Assembly: GCA_030830965.1 (NCBI GenBank)
Contig: JAURLX010000004.1
Location: 248,001-312,000, forward strand
DNA: 64,000 nt
Direction: 5' to 3'
Origin: Verrucomicrobiota bacterium
GTDB taxonomy: Bacteria > Verrucomicrobiota > Verrucomicrobiia > Opitutales > UBA953
Shown here piece by piece: positions 53,324-63,795 of the stretch. Below the pieces are notes generated by a model that saw only the letters and a list, made by a program, of their open reading frames with translations, had not been told where the DNA came from and ran no database searches. A program made the translations under genes and the position numbers. Every line of letters begins with the position of its first letter. Positions within the stretch are counted from its first letter, which is position 1.

Positions 53324-54811
53324 TCAGGACGGACGACGGAGGCGGCCCGCGGGGACGGGACGGAGCGCCGTGAACTCCGCGCCCAGGGTCTCCTTCAGCT
53401 TCTCACGGAGCGCGGCCGGGAGCGCGTCGACCGCCGACTGGAAGTCCTTGTCTCCCGGGAACGCCGTACGGCCCTGCTCGGAGACGGAGCGGACTTCATC
53501 GCCGAGATCGGGGAATACGAATTCCTCCCGCCGGCCGGCGAGGTCGGCCGCCTCCTCGGCGGCGGCGACGTCGAGAGGCGGCGCCGCCTCATCTTCCACG
53601 GAGGACGGGGCCGGAACTTCGGGCGGCGACGGCCGTGCAAGGGCAGCCGGCGCGGCCGGCGGGGGCCCTATTTTTTTTTGGCCGGGCTCCCTGGGGAGTC
53701 CGGCTGCGGCGGCGGCGATGTCCTTGATGAGCGCGTCTATCGGCCGGGCTCGCGCGCTTTCGATGGCCTGAAGCATGGTGACCTCGAAATTGGCCCGTGG
53801 GGAGAGTCCATGCCGGATGCCCTGCTCGCCCTGCTGAAGGCACTCGAGCAGCCGGACCAGCTGCTCGGTGGGGAGGGGGCCGCCAAGCAGGACGGACGAG
53901 CCTCCCTTGCGCACGGAGTCGAGCGTCGCGAAACGCACGCGGGCCTGAAGGTCGGCCAGAACCCGCAGCAGGTCCCTGCCCTCCTCGTGGAAGGCGTCGC
54001 AGAGGCCGAGCGCGGCGGGCCCGTCGCCGAGCGCAAGAGCCTTGGCGAGATCCTCGACCTGCCGGGCGGAGGCGAGACCGTAGATGGAGAGCACGTCCTC
54101 CTCGGAGACCTTGCGACCCGAGAATGAGATGACCTGGTCCAGGATGGACTGGGAGTCGCGCATCCCTCCGGCCGCGAGGCGGGCGATGGCCTTGAGCGCG
54201 GCCCGGTCGGCCGTGACGCCGTCCGCCTTCACGATGCGCTCCAGCTGGTCGGCGATGACGTCCTCCTCGATCGGGTGGAACTCGAGCCGCTGGCAGCGCG
54301 AGGTGATGGTGGGGAGCACCTTGTCCGACTCGGTGGTGGCGAGGATGAACTTCACCCAGGCAGGCGGCTCCTCGAGCGTCTTGAGCAGCGCGTTGAAGGC
54401 GTCCTTGGTAAGCTGATGGACCTCGTCGATGATGAACACCTTGAACTGGCAGGAGCCCGGGGCGAACTGGCACTCGTCACGTATCCGCTTGGCATCCTCG
54501 ATGGACCGGTTGGAGGCGGCGTCGATCTCGACCACGTCGAGGCAGCTGCCCTGCTCGATCGCGAGGGCCGCGGGGTCGTCGGCCTTGAAGTCGGACTTCG
54601 GGCCGCCGGCGCAATTCAGGGCCTTGGCGAGGATGCGGGCCGTGGTCGTCTTCCCCGTGCCGCGGGGGCCGACGAACAGCCAGGCGTGCGGCAGGCGTCC
54701 GCCGTCGAGGGCGTTGCGCAACGTGCGCACGATATGATCCTGCCCGACCAGCTCCTCGAAGCGGCGTGGCCGCCAGCGGCGGGCGATGACCTGGAATGCC
54801 TTGTCGGACAA
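53324..54811 (-). CDS. dnaX: DNA polymerase III subunit tau (and probably gamma by frameshift)
   Basis: The 495-residue clamp-loader ATPase. Walker A is GPRGTGKT (48-55), Walker B has VFIIDEVHQLTKDAFN, and the sensor region has ATTESDKVLPTITSRCQRLEF. Domain III is followed by a Pro/Ala-rich linker (about residues 385-425) and a short C-terminal domain. Of the four zinc-ligand cysteines of most DnaX proteins, only LNC and GSC remain; the middle pair is missing. Codons 378-381 (QKKI) contain a run of nine A with flanking stimulators, so a shorter gamma-like product (407 residues by -1 shift) is likely. See the slippery-site feature. Confidence 0.95.
   Translation of the reverse strand: MSDKAFQVIARRWRPRRFEELVGQDHIVRTLRNALDGGRLPHAWLFVGPRGTGKTTTARILAKALNCAGGPKSDFKADDPAALAIEQGSCLDVVEIDAASNRSIEDAKRIRDECQFAPGSCQFKVFIIDEVHQLTKDAFNALLKTLEEPPAWVKFILATTESDKVLPTITSRCQRLEFHPIEEDVIADQLERIVKADGVTADRAALKAIARLAAGGMRDSQSILDQVISFSGRKVSEEDVLSIYGLASARQVEDLAKALALGDGPAALGLCDAFHEEGRDLLRVLADLQARVRFATLDSVRKGGSSVLLGGPLPTEQLVRLLECLQQGEQGIRHGLSPRANFEVTMLQAIESARARPIDALIKDIAAAAAGLPREPGQKKIGPPPAAPAALARPSPPEVPAPSSVEDEAAPPLDVAAAEEAADLAGRREEFVFPDLGDEVRSVSEQGRTAFPGDKDFQSAVDALPAALREKLKETLGAEFTALRPVPAGRLRRPS
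53646..53692 (-). promoter_or_regulatory. Programmed frameshift cassette in dnaX
   Basis: Read on the minus strand: AGGGAG (53692-53687), a 7-base spacer, nine A (53679-53671), then after 10 bases a hairpin GCCGGC-CGC-GCCGGC (53660-53646). The E. coli dnaX signal has the same three parts, with AGGGAG before A AAA AAG and a stem-loop after. A -1 slip on A AAA AAA leads to a stop at 53589. Loss of one A, by transcript slippage, puts TAG directly after the run (380 residues). Confidence 0.65.
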
Positions 54812-54861
54812 GCGGAGACGAGGTTGCGGCCGCGACGGGGGGTGTCAACGGGCCATCGCGC

Positions 54862-56421
54862 TCATTCCCACTCGATGGTGGCGGGCGGCTTCGACGACAC
54901 GTCGTAGACCACCCGGTTGATTCCCTTGACCTGGTTGATGATCCGGGTCGATGCGCGCTGCAGCACGTCGTAGGGGAGACGAGCCCAATCCGCGGTCATC
55001 GCGTCGGAGGAGGTGACCGCCCGGAGGGCGCAGACGTTGTCGTAGGTGCGCCCGTCGCCCATGACGCCGACGCTACGCACCGGAAGGAAGACAGCGAACG
55101 CCTGCCAGACCTTGTCGTACTGGCCGGACTCACGGAGCTCGCGGATGAAGATGTCGTCGGCCTGGCGGAGCACGTCGAGACGTTCCCGGGTGATCTCGCC
55201 GCATACGCGGACGGCCAGGCCGGGGCCGGGGAACGGGTGGCGCCAGACCATCTCGCGCGGCAGGCCGAGGGCTTCGCCCAGCGCGCGGACCTCGTCCTTG
55301 AACAGCTCGCGGAGGGGCTCGAGCAGGCGCAGCTTCATGCGCTTGGGCAGGCCGCCCACGTTATGGTGGCTCTTGATGGTGACGGCGGGGCCGCCGTGCG
55401 GGGAGAGGGACTCAATCACGTCGGGGTAGAGCGTGCCCTGCGCGAGGAACTCGACCTTGCCCTTCTTCCGCCGCTGCACCTCGGCCACCGAACGCTCGAA
55501 GACCTTGATGAACTCGTGGCCGATGACCTTGCGCTTGCGCTCGGGATCGGTGACGCCGCGGAGCTTGCGGAGGAATGCGGCCGAGGCGTCGACGACCCTT
55601 AGGTCCACCTTGAACTTGCCGCGGAACATGCGCTCCACCTGGGCGCGCTCGTCGAGCCGGAGCAGCCCGTTGTCGACGAAGACGCAGGTGAGACGGCGGC
55701 CAATGGCGCGCTGGATTAGTGCCGCGGCGACGGAGGAGTCGACCCCGCCCGAGAGGCCGAGGATCACCTGCGAACGGCCGACCTTCTCGCGGATCTCGCG
55801 GACGGCGGTCTCGAGGTAGTCCTCCATGACCCAGTCCGGACGGCAGCGGCAGATGCGGAAAAGGAAGTTGCGGAGAATGTCGATGCCCCGCTCGGAATGG
55901 ACCACCTCGGGATGGAACTGGATGCCGAAGAACCGGCGGCGCCGGTCTTCGATCACCGCGCACTCGGAGTTCTCGGTGCGGGCCACGGCCCGGAAGCCGC
56001 GCGGAAGGCGGGTGACCTTGTCACCGTGGGAGTTCCAGACACGGAGCGGGGACTTCAGGCCCTGCAGGAGCAGCGAGCCCGAGCGGAAGGAGAGCGTACC
56101 GTGCCCGTACTCACGATGGGAGCTGCTGGCCACCCTGCCGCCGAGCATCTGGCCCATGAGCTGCACGCCGTAGCAGATGCCGAGGACCGGCAGGCCCATC
56201 TCGAACACGCCGTGATGGGGGTGAGGCGAGCCCTTGGCCTTCACGCTGTCAGGACCGCCGGAAAGGATGATGCCAACCACACCGTCCGCACGCAGCTGGG
56301 CGGGGGTGACCGTGAAAGGATAGATCCGAGAATGCACGCTGCATTCGCGCACCCGCCGGGCGATCACCTTCGTGAGTTGCGAACCGAAGTCGAGGATGGC
56401 GATGGACTGGGGGGCGGCCAT
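54862..56421 (-). CDS. guaA: GMP synthase (glutamine-hydrolysing)
   Basis: The 519-residue enzyme converts XMP to GMP. The class I glutaminase domain has LSGGPDSV and the nucleophile Cys83 in [11 protein letters not shown], with the His-Glu pair in [13 protein letters not shown]. The ATP-pyrophosphatase loop is [14 protein letters not shown] (near 223-236). The C-terminal dimerisation domain ends [11 protein letters not shown], as in nearly all GuaA proteins. ATG 56421 is the family start; the frame runs on upstream without similarity. dnaX follows after 50 bases. Confidence 0.96.
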   Translation of the reverse strand: MAAPQSIAILDFGSQLTKVIARRVRECSVHSRIYPFTVTPAQLRADGVVGIILSGGPDSVKAKGSPHPHHGVFEMGLPVLGICYGVQLMGQMLGGRVASSSHREYGHGTLSFRSGSLLLQGLKSPLRVWNSHGDKVTRLPRGFRAVARTENSECAVIEDRRRRFFGIQFHPEVVHSERGIDILRNFLFRICRCRPDWVMEDYLETAVREIREKVGRSQVILGLSGGVDSSVAAALIQRAIGRRLTCVFVDNGLLRLDERAQVERMFRGKFKVDLRVVDASAAFLRKLRGVTDPERKRKVIGHEFIKVFERSVAEVQRRKKGKVEFLAQGTLYPDVIESLSPHGGPAVTIKSHHNVGGLPKRMKLRLLEPLRELFKDEVRALGEALGLPREMVWRHPFPGPGLAVRVCGEITRERLDVLRQADDIFIRELRESGQYDKVWQAFAVFLPVRSVGVMGDGRTYDNVCALRAVTSSDAMTADWARLPYDVLQRASTRIINQVKGINRVVYDVSSKPPATIEWE

Positions 56422-56443
56422 GGAAACGGGCAGTTTGGGGGTT

Positions 56444-56680
56444 TCAGAATCTGAGGCGAACATTGTTCCAGCCGCACCGGGGGCAGGCGGCCTCCTCGCG
56501 ACGGCGGGGCCGGACGTAGGTGAGGCCGCAGCGGGCGCAGGAGAAGGCCGAATTGAGGCGGCGGTGGTCGGCAAGTAGCGCGTCCCGGCGGTCATACCAG
56601 GCCTGCAATCCGATGAGCACGATGGCCGCGAGCCCCGCCAGGAAGGCCAGGAAGGCGTCAAGGTCTACGTGCTGGAGCAT
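56444..56680 (-). CDS. Small membrane-anchored zinc-ribbon protein
   Basis: A 78-residue protein with one N-terminal membrane helix (about residues 8-27, [20 protein letters not shown]) and a C-terminal zinc ribbon with two CxxC pairs, CARC (near 48) and CPRC (near 68), separated by an Arg-rich stretch. Such small ribbons bind zinc and often nucleic acid or protein. I know no assigned function. It lies 22 bases upstream of guaA, after the rplQ terminator, so it probably begins the guaA-dnaX transcription unit. Confidence 0.65.
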   Translation of the reverse strand: MLQHVDLDAFLAFLAGLAAIVLIGLQAWYDRRDALLADHRRLNSAFSCARCGLTYVRPRRREEAACPRCGWNNVRLRF

Positions 56681-56690
56681 GGGGTCTGGT

Positions 56691-56727
56691 AAAAGACAAG
56701 ACGCGCCGCCTGCCGGCGGGCGCGTCT
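56691..56727 (-). terminator. Intrinsic terminator after rplQ
   Basis: AGACGCGCC (56727-56719 on the minus strand) pairs with GGCGCGTCT (56707-56699) around an 11-base loop that can itself fold, followed by TGTCTTTT (56698-56691). It closes the ribosomal protein-rpoA operon and separates it from the zinc-ribbon/guaA unit. Confidence 0.85.
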
Positions 56728-56751
56728 CGGTGGACGGCCTGGGCGACGGGG

Positions 56752-57222
56752 TCAGGCCTGGGCCGGAGCGGCCTCGGACTTCTCGGCCTTGGGCTTGCGG
56801 GCGGCCCGGGCCCGGGGGGTCATCGGCGGGGCCTTGTCGTCCTTGCCCACGAGCTCGATGAGCGCGGTCTCGGCGGCGTCTCCCTTGCGGGCCCCGATCT
56901 TGTAGATGCGGGTATAGCCTCCGCTGCGGGAAAGGAACTGGCTGACGCGCTCGTCCTTGAAGAGAAGGCGGCAGGCCTCCTCGTTGCGGACGCGCGAAAG
57001 GGCCAGCCTGTAGTAGTGCAACTTGACGGCCTTGTCCGAGGACTGGGCCGCCTTCTTCGCGAGGGTGATGACCTTCTCGGCGAACGGGCGCAGGGCGCGG
57101 GCGCGCGGCAGGGTCGTCTTCACGCGCGCGTTGATGAACAGCGCGGAGGCGAGGCTGGCGACGAGCGAGCGGCGATGGGCGGTCTTGACGCCGAGGACGT
57201 GACGGTGGGAGCGGTGACGCAT
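56752..57222 (-). CDS. rplQ: 50S ribosomal protein L17
   Basis: A 156-residue large-subunit protein. MRHRSHRHVLGVKTAHRRSL and ASALFINARVKTTLPRARAL form the typical N-terminus; GGYTRIYKIGARKGDAAETALIELV forms the core end. A C-terminal extension of about 28 residues, rich in Lys, Ala and Pro, follows. The core is standard; E. coli L17 has 127 residues. It ends the alpha operon, which is closed by the terminator at 56691-56727. Confidence 0.96.
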   Translation of the reverse strand: MRHRSHRHVLGVKTAHRRSLVASLASALFINARVKTTLPRARALRPFAEKVITLAKKAAQSSDKAVKLHYYRLALSRVRNEEACRLLFKDERVSQFLSRSGGYTRIYKIGARKGDAAETALIELVGKDDKAPPMTPRARAARKPKAEKSEAAPAQA

Positions 57223-57241
57223 GGGACGCTGGTCTCGGGAA

Positions 57242-58258
57242 TCAGGAGTTCAGGCCCTTGTCCAGCAGGCTCTCGTTGACCTTCTGTCCGAGTGAAAGCC
57301 CAAGCTGTTCGAGCTTCTGCTTGATTTCGTTGAGCGACTTCTTGCCGAAGTTGCGGTACTTGAGCATCTCCTGTTCGGTCTTCATCGCCAGCTCGCCGAC
57401 GGTGTTGATGTTGGCGTTGTTGAGGCAGTTGGCGGCGCGGACGGAGAGCTCGATCTCGTTGACCGACATGTTGAGGAGCTTGCGGAGACGGTTCGCCTCC
57501 TCGCTGACCGCGGCCTGGCCGCTTTCGAACTCGACGACGTCGGAGGAGATCGTGTCGAAGACGTTGAGGTGGTGGCGCATGATGGCGGACGCCTCCTTGA
57601 GGGCCTCGTCCGGGGTGATGCGTCCGTCGGTGGAGACCTCGAGCACGAGCTTGTCGTAGTCGGTCTTGTCGCCCGAGCGGCTGCTCTCGACGGAGTACTT
57701 GGCCAGGGTGACGGGCGAGAAGAGGGAGTCTACGGGGATGGTGCCGATGGCGTGGTCCGGCTTCTTGTTCTCCTCGGCGGAGGACCAGCTGCGGCCGACG
57801 GTCACCTCGAGGTCGGCGTAGAAGCGGCGCTTCTTGTCGAGGGTGCAGATGACCAGGTCGGGGTTGACCAGGCTGACGGTGGCTCCCTTGGTCTCGAACT
57901 TGATGTCCGAGGCCTTCACGACGCCGGACTTGTTGACGTCAATCGTGCCCTTGAAGGGCTCCTTCTTCGAGGCCTCGGTGCGGATGAGGACCTTCTTGAG
58001 GTTGAGGACGATCTCGGTGACGTCCTCGAGGACGCCGTCGATGGGCTGGAATTCGTGCTGGACGCCCTCGATGGTCACCGAAGAGATCGCAGCGCCCTCG
58101 ATGGAGCTCAGGAGGATCCGGCGGAGGGAGTTGCCGATGGTGTGTCCGAAGCCGGTCTCGAAGGGCTCGGCGACGAATCGTGCGTAGGTGGGAGACTCCG
58201 AGGACTTGTCCTTGATGAGGCTCTTGGGTTTCTGGAACTGTCCGAGGCGCTTGGGCAT
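57242..58258 (-). CDS. rpoA: DNA-directed RNA polymerase subunit alpha
   Basis: The 338-residue subunit dimerises to start RNA polymerase assembly. The N-terminal domain has FGHTIGNSLRRILLSSIEGAAI (near residue 37). The C-terminal domain (about 260-325) with LSVRAANCLNNANINTVGEL and YRNFGKKSLNEIKQKLEQLG binds UP elements and activators. Lengths are normal. It sits between rpsD and rplQ in the standard alpha operon order. Confidence 0.97.
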   Translation of the reverse strand: MPKRLGQFQKPKSLIKDKSSESPTYARFVAEPFETGFGHTIGNSLRRILLSSIEGAAISSVTIEGVQHEFQPIDGVLEDVTEIVLNLKKVLIRTEASKKEPFKGTIDVNKSGVVKASDIKFETKGATVSLVNPDLVICTLDKKRRFYADLEVTVGRSWSSAEENKKPDHAIGTIPVDSLFSPVTLAKYSVESSRSGDKTDYDKLVLEVSTDGRITPDEALKEASAIMRHHLNVFDTISSDVVEFESGQAAVSEEANRLRKLLNMSVNEIELSVRAANCLNNANINTVGELAMKTEQEMLKYRNFGKKSLNEIKQKLEQLGLSLGQKVNESLLDKGLNS

Positions 58259-58290
58259 GGTCTTTGTCCGGTTGAGGGGTTGGTCGGTTA

Positions 58291-58899
58291 TCAGCGGCTG
58301 TAGAACTCGACGATGATCTGGACGTTCACGTCCGCGGGGAGCTCCTCCTTGGCGGGCTCGCGGACCGACTGTCCGCTAAGCTGCTCGGGGAGGACGACGA
58401 GCCAGGCGGGCGGGGTGCGCCCCTGGCCCTCTTCGACGGCCCGCGTGGCGAGCTGCTTGGAGGAGGTGCGGTCGCGCACCTCGACCTTCATGCCCGGACG
58501 GACGGAGAAGCTGGGAACGTCCACCTTGTGTCCGTCGATGCGGATGTGCCCATGGGAGACCAGCTGCCGCGCGGCCGCGCGTGAATTGGCGAAGCCGAGG
58601 CGGAAGACGACATTGTCGAGACGGGTCTCGAGGATGCGGAGGAAATTATCGCCGGCGACGCCGCCCATGCGCTTAGCGCGGGCGAAGGAGAGGCGGAACT
58701 GCTTCTCGGTGAGGCCGTACATCATGCGGAGCTTCTGCTTCTCATTGAGGCCCACGCCGTATTCGGAGACCTTGCGACGGGTGGTCTTGCCGTGGATGCC
58801 GGGAGGATACGGACGGCGTTCCTCCCCCTTGGAGGTGTTGAAGATGTTCTGACCGAAGCGTCGGTTGAGCTTCGTGGTGGGACCGGTATAGCGCGACAT
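58291..58899 (-). CDS. rpsD: 30S ribosomal protein S4
   Basis: The 202-residue S4 nucleates assembly of the 30S body. MSRYTGPTTKLNRRFGQNIF leads to the RNA-binding S4 domain (about residues 90-155), with NVVFRLGFANSRAAARQLVSHGHI. No four-cysteine zinc motif is present in the N-terminus, the C-minus form. In E. coli S4 represses the alpha operon; a leader pseudoknot could not be located here. Order rpsM-rpsK-rpsD-rpoA-rplQ. Confidence 0.96.
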   Translation of the reverse strand: MSRYTGPTTKLNRRFGQNIFNTSKGEERRPYPPGIHGKTTRRKVSEYGVGLNEKQKLRMMYGLTEKQFRLSFARAKRMGGVAGDNFLRILETRLDNVVFRLGFANSRAAARQLVSHGHIRIDGHKVDVPSFSVRPGMKVEVRDRTSSKQLATRAVEEGQGRTPPAWLVVLPEQLSGQSVREPAKEELPADVNVQIIVEFYSR

Positions 58900-58994
58900 G
58901 GCGTCTGTAGTTTATTGGTTTCTTGGAGGTGGCGGATTGGGAGTTCCCGCCCGGTTTGCCATGGCCGGACGGTGATGCGGAAGTCAGAAAGGCC

Positions 58995-59546
58995 TCAGAC
59001 GCGGCGACGCTTGGGCGGGCGGCAGCCGTTGTGAGGAATCGGGGTGGCGTCGACGATCGAGGTGACGTTCAACCCGAGGACCTGGAGGGCGCGGATGGCG
59101 CTGTCACGGCCCATGCCGGGACCCTTGACGCGGACGGAGACGTCCTTGAGCCCGTGGGCCATGGCCTGCTTGGCGGCCTCCTGGCAGACGACCTGGGCCG
59201 CGTAAGCGGTGGACTTGCGGGAGCCGCGGAACTGGTGACGTCCGGCGCTGCCCCAGGAGATCACGTTGCCGCTGGAGTCGGTGATCGTGACCTTCGTGTT
59301 GTTGAAGGTGGCCAGGATGTGGCACACGCCGGTGGTGATGTTCTTGGAGCCCTTGGCCCGGCGGATCTTGATTTCTCCGACCTCCTCGCCGAGGAGCTCC
59401 TTGGCGGTGATCTCCTTGCGTTCGGGGGCGGCCTCGGCGGCGGCCGGGGCGGCGGAGGTCTCGGCGACGGCCGGGGCGGGCGCGGCGGCTTCGGCTTCGG
59501 CCTTGGGCTTGCGCGTCTTGGGGGTCTTGGGGGCTTCTTCGCTCAT
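58995..59546 (-). CDS. rpsK: 30S ribosomal protein S11 with N-terminal extension
   Basis: The 183-residue S11 has a normal core, [20 protein letters not shown] to [11 protein letters not shown], including [21 protein letters not shown]11 is normally about 130 residues; the excess is an N-terminal extension of about 55 residues, rich in Ala, Glu, Pro and Lys, with the start [20 protein letters not shown]. The composition suggests a disordered tail. The S11 core is at the 30S platform near the Shine-Dalgarno duplex, so the tail may touch mRNA or S21. Confidence 0.95.
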   Translation of the reverse strand: MSEEAPKTPKTRKPKAEAEAAAPAPAVAETSAAPAAAEAAPERKEITAKELLGEEVGEIKIRRAKGSKNITTGVCHILATFNNTKVTITDSSGNVISWGSAGRHQFRGSRKSTAYAAQVVCQEAAKQAMAHGLKDVSVRVKGPGMGRDSAIRALQVLGLNVTSIVDATPIPHNGCRPPKRRRV

Positions 59547-59566
59547 CTTGCTAGAGGGTCAGTGGC

Positions 59567-59947
59567 TTACTTGGCGGCGGGCGCGGCCACGCCGACGGTC
59601 TTACGCTTGCCCTTGCGGGTGCGGGCGTTGGTCCGGGTACGCTGGCCGCGGACCGGAAGGCCGCGGAAATGACGGAGGCCGCGGTAGCATTTGATCGCCT
59701 GGAGCCGCTTGAGATTCTGGCCGATGTCGCGCCGCAGGTCGCCCTCGCACATGTACCCCATGCGGACGATGTACTCCACGATCTTGTTGAGCTGCTCCTC
59801 GGAGAGGTTCTGGGCCCGCATGGCGGGGTCGAAGCCGAGGGCCTCGCAGATCTCGGTGGCGCGGCGGGGGCCGATGCCGTAGATGTAGCGGAGGGAAATC
59901 TCCACTTTCTTGTTATTGGGGATGTCGACGCCGAGGATTCGTGGCAT
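59567..59947 (-). CDS. rpsM: 30S ribosomal protein S13
   Basis: The 126-residue head protein touches P-site tRNA and the 50S subunit. [21 protein letters not shown] begins it; [14 protein letters not shown] and [20 protein letters not shown] are diagnostic. Normal length with a basic C-terminal tail. It follows map after 78 bases; the usual infA and rpmJ genes are absent between them. Confidence 0.97.
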   Translation of the reverse strand: MPRILGVDIPNNKKVEISLRYIYGIGPRRATEICEALGFDPAMRAQNLSEEQLNKIVEYIVRMGYMCEGDLRRDIGQNLKRLQAIKCYRGLRHFRGLPVRGQRTRTNARTRKGKRKTVGVAAPAAK

Positions 59948-60025
59948 GGGCTACGGGCAGTTTGGAAGGTGGGAAAGGGGTCGAAACGTGAAGGTTCCTA
60001 GGGGATTTGGAAGCAAAAAATAGGG

Positions 60026-60787
60026 TTAAGGCAGGGTCATTATTTCGACCCCATCTTCTGTCACGAGAACGGTGTGCTCAAAATGGGCGGAGGGCCTGCC
60101 ATCAGCCGTCCGGGCCGTCCATCCATCCGAGCCCATAACGATCTTATGGGTGCCCAAGTTCACCATAGGCTCTATAGCCAAAGCCATGCCAGGCAACAAC
60201 TTAGCTCCTAATCCCGCTTTGCCAAAATTGGGTATCTGCGGCTCTTCGTGCATTTTTCGACCAACCCCATGACCGACAAAGTCTCGAACGATTCCGTACC
60301 CCCCGGGGGCGAGAACGGCCTGGATCGCGGCGGAGATGTCCCCCACCCTGCCGCCAGGCCGGACGGAAGCAATGCCCGCCATAAGGGCTTTTTCAGTGTC
60401 CAGACAGAGGCGGCGGGCCGCTGGATCGACCTCGCCGACCATCACTGTACGGGCGTTGTCCCCGATGAAACCGTCCCGCCGCACCACGACGTCGAGGGAG
60501 ACCAAATCCCCCTCGCGGATGACGCGAGCGGGCGAGCCGATGCCATGGACGACCTCCTCGTTGACCGAGACGCAGATGTGTCCGGGGTAGGAGAGCCGGT
60601 TGACGATGTAGCCATGGCAGGCGCTCTCGCAGCCATGTCGCAGCATGAGGCCCCTAGCCGCCTGATCGAGCCCGGCAGTGGTCACGCCTGGCACGACGAG
60701 TGCACAAAGATCGCGAAGCACCCGAGCCGCGGCGGCGCAGGCTGCGCGCATGCGACCCAGCTCATCGGCCGACTTCAGGTCGATCAT
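60026..60787 (-). CDS. map: Methionine aminopeptidase type I
   Basis: The 253-residue metalloenzyme removes the initiator methionine. The metal ligands are recognisable: Asp in LDVVVRRDG, Asp in IGDNARTV, His in GHGVGRKMHEEPQ, Glu in AIEPMVNLG and Glu in AHFEHTVLV. The catalytic-site His is in SYPGHICVSVNEEVVHGI. It lies between secY and rpsM, a common position. The 3' third (about 60026-60250) is visibly less GC-rich than the 5' part of the same gene. Confidence 0.95.
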   Translation of the reverse strand: MIDLKSADELGRMRAACAAAARVLRDLCALVVPGVTTAGLDQAARGLMLRHGCESACHGYIVNRLSYPGHICVSVNEEVVHGIGSPARVIREGDLVSLDVVVRRDGFIGDNARTVMVGEVDPAARRLCLDTEKALMAGIASVRPGGRVGDISAAIQAVLAPGGYGIVRDFVGHGVGRKMHEEPQIPNFGKAGLGAKLLPGMALAIEPMVNLGTHKIVMGSDGWTARTADGRPSAHFEHTVLVTEDGVEIMTLP

Positions 60788-60800
60788 CCCCCTGCCTCCG

Positions 60801-62327
<1,527 letters not shown>

Positions 62328-62342
62328 CGGTGCTCCGTCAGG

Positions 62343-62801
62343 TCACTTGGACTCGGCCTCGCCGCCGAGCAGGACGGCCTTGCCGCCGGCCGCCTCGATC
62401 TTGGACTTGGCGGAAGCGGAAAAGGCGTGGGCGGAGACGGTGACGGCGCGGGCGATGTCGCCGGCGGCGAGCACCTTGAGGGGCCGGCCGTCGTCGCGAA
62501 TCACACCGGCGGCCACGAGCTCGGCCGGTCCGAAGGCCTTGCCCTCCAGCTCCTGGAAGTCACGGACGTTGACGACCGTGAAAGCCACGCGGTTGACGTT
62601 GCGGAAGCCGCGGTGCGGAAGACGGCGATAGAGGGGCATCTGGCCGCCTTCGAAGCCGGGACGGTGCCCGCCGCCGGACCGGGCCTTCATGCCCTTGTGT
62701 CCGCGTCCGGAGGTCTTGCCATGTCCGGAGCCGCGGCCGCGGCCGAGGACCTTGTGACGGTGAGTGGAGCCCTTGATGGCGGGCAGTGCGTGGAGCTTCA
62801 T
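62343..62801 (-). CDS. rplO: 50S ribosomal protein L15
   Basis: The 152-residue protein has the glycine-rich N-terminus HKVLGRGRGSGHGKTSGRGH and KGMKARSGGGHRPGFEGGQM, then the globular part with PLYRRLPHRGF. Length normal (about 145). It is separated from rpsE by 14 bases with no rpmD (L30) gene between them, and precedes secY by 15 bases. Confidence 0.96.
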   Translation of the reverse strand: MKLHALPAIKGSTHRHKVLGRGRGSGHGKTSGRGHKGMKARSGGGHRPGFEGGQMPLYRRLPHRGFRNVNRVAFTVVNVRDFQELEGKAFGPAELVAAGVIRDDGRPLKVLAAGDIARAVTVSAHAFSASAKSKIEAAGGKAVLLGGEAESK

Positions 62802-62815
62802 GACTGGTATGCCGC

Positions 62816-63406
62816 TCAGGAGCGGAGGTTCTTGATCTGTTCGAGGGTGCGGAGCCGGGAGAGCCCGTCGAGGGTCGCCTTGACGACGGCCTGCGGATTG
62901 TTCGATCCCATGGACTTGGAAAGGACGTCCTTGTAACCGGCGACCTCAAGCACGGCGCGCACGCCGCCGCCGGCGATAAGCCCGGTGCCGGGAGCGGCCG
63001 GACGAAGCATCACCACGCCGCCGTCGGCATGGCCGACGACCTCGTGAGGGATGGTGTTTCCGCGAAGGTTGACGCGGACGAGCGCGCGATGGGCCCGGTC
63101 GGTGCCCTTGCGGATCGCATCAGGGACCTCCTTGGCCTTGCCGTAGCCGACCCCGACGCGGCCCTTACCATCGCCCGCCACGACGAGGGCGGCGAAGTTG
63201 AAGCGTCGTCCGCCCTTCACGACCTTGGAGCAGCGGTTGATGTGGACGACCTTGTCGTTGTACTCGGAGGGGGTGGCGTCGCGGTTGTCGCGGCGCGGGC
63301 CACGGGGGCCGCCAGGACCGCTGCGGCGCGGGCCGCGGCGTTCACCGGAAGGACGATCGGAGGGGGCGGGGGCCGCGGGGGCGGCGCTGGAGGCTGCTTC
63401 GCTCAT
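62816..63406 (-). CDS. rpsE: 30S ribosomal protein S5 with Arg/Gly-rich N-terminus
   Basis: The 196-residue fidelity protein. The core begins near residue 48 with [20 protein letters not shown] and includes [20 protein letters not shown] and [20 protein letters not shown]. The N-terminal extension of about 45 residues is Ala/Pro-rich, then rich in Arg, Gly and Pro ([18 protein letters not shown]), and probably disordered. S5 lines the mRNA entry channel. The core length equals the normal S5. Confidence 0.96.
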   Translation of the reverse strand: MSEAASSAAPAAPAPSDRPSGERRGPRRSGPGGPRGPRRDNRDATPSEYNDKVVHINRCSKVVKGGRRFNFAALVVAGDGKGRVGVGYGKAKEVPDAIRKGTDRAHRALVRVNLRGNTIPHEVVGHADGGVVMLRPAAPGTGLIAGGGVRAVLEVAGYKDVLSKSMGSNNPQAVVKATLDGLSRLRTLEQIKNLRS

Positions 63407-63413
63407 GAAGTTG

Positions 63414-63776
63414 TCAGAAGTTGAGTCCGGCCTTGCGGGCGGCGTCGGCGAAGGACTTGACGGCCCCGTGATAACGCCGGCCGGCCCGGTCGAAGACGAC
63501 GGCGGTCACGCCGGCGGCCTTGGCCTTCGCCCCGAAGGCCTCGCCGAAGGCGGCGGCGCCGGCCACGTTGGGACGGAGCTTCTTGGCGCGGAGATCCTTG
63601 GACGTGGTGGCGAGGGATGCCACAGTCACGCGGCGGTCGTCGTCGATGGCCTGGGCGTAGAGGTGGAGATGGGTCAGCTTGAGGGCCAGACGGGGGCGCT
63701 CCGCGGTGCCGCGGACGGCCTTGCGGATGCGCCAGCGGCGCTTCTGGGCCAGGAGATTCTTCTTCTGCAGTTTCAT
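63414..63776 (-). CDS. rplR: 50S ribosomal protein L18
   Basis: The 120-residue protein binds 5S r[23 protein letters not shown] is the basic N-terminus, [20 protein letters not shown] the first strands, and [21 protein letters not shown] the C-terminus. Length is typical. It lies between rplF and rpsE, the standard spc order. Confidence 0.96.
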   Translation of the reverse strand: MKLQKKNLLAQKRRWRIRKAVRGTAERPRLALKLTHLHLYAQAIDDDRRVTVASLATTSKDLRAKKLRPNVAGAAAFGEAFGAKAKAAGVTAVVFDRAGRRYHGAVKSFADAARKAGLNF

Positions 63777-63795
63777 CGGAATAAGGGGACGGGGC

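Noticed and set aside
59948-60025. Missed rpmJ or infA between map and rpsM
   Set aside because: The 78-base gap is too short for infA, and no Cys-rich L36 reading frame is present.
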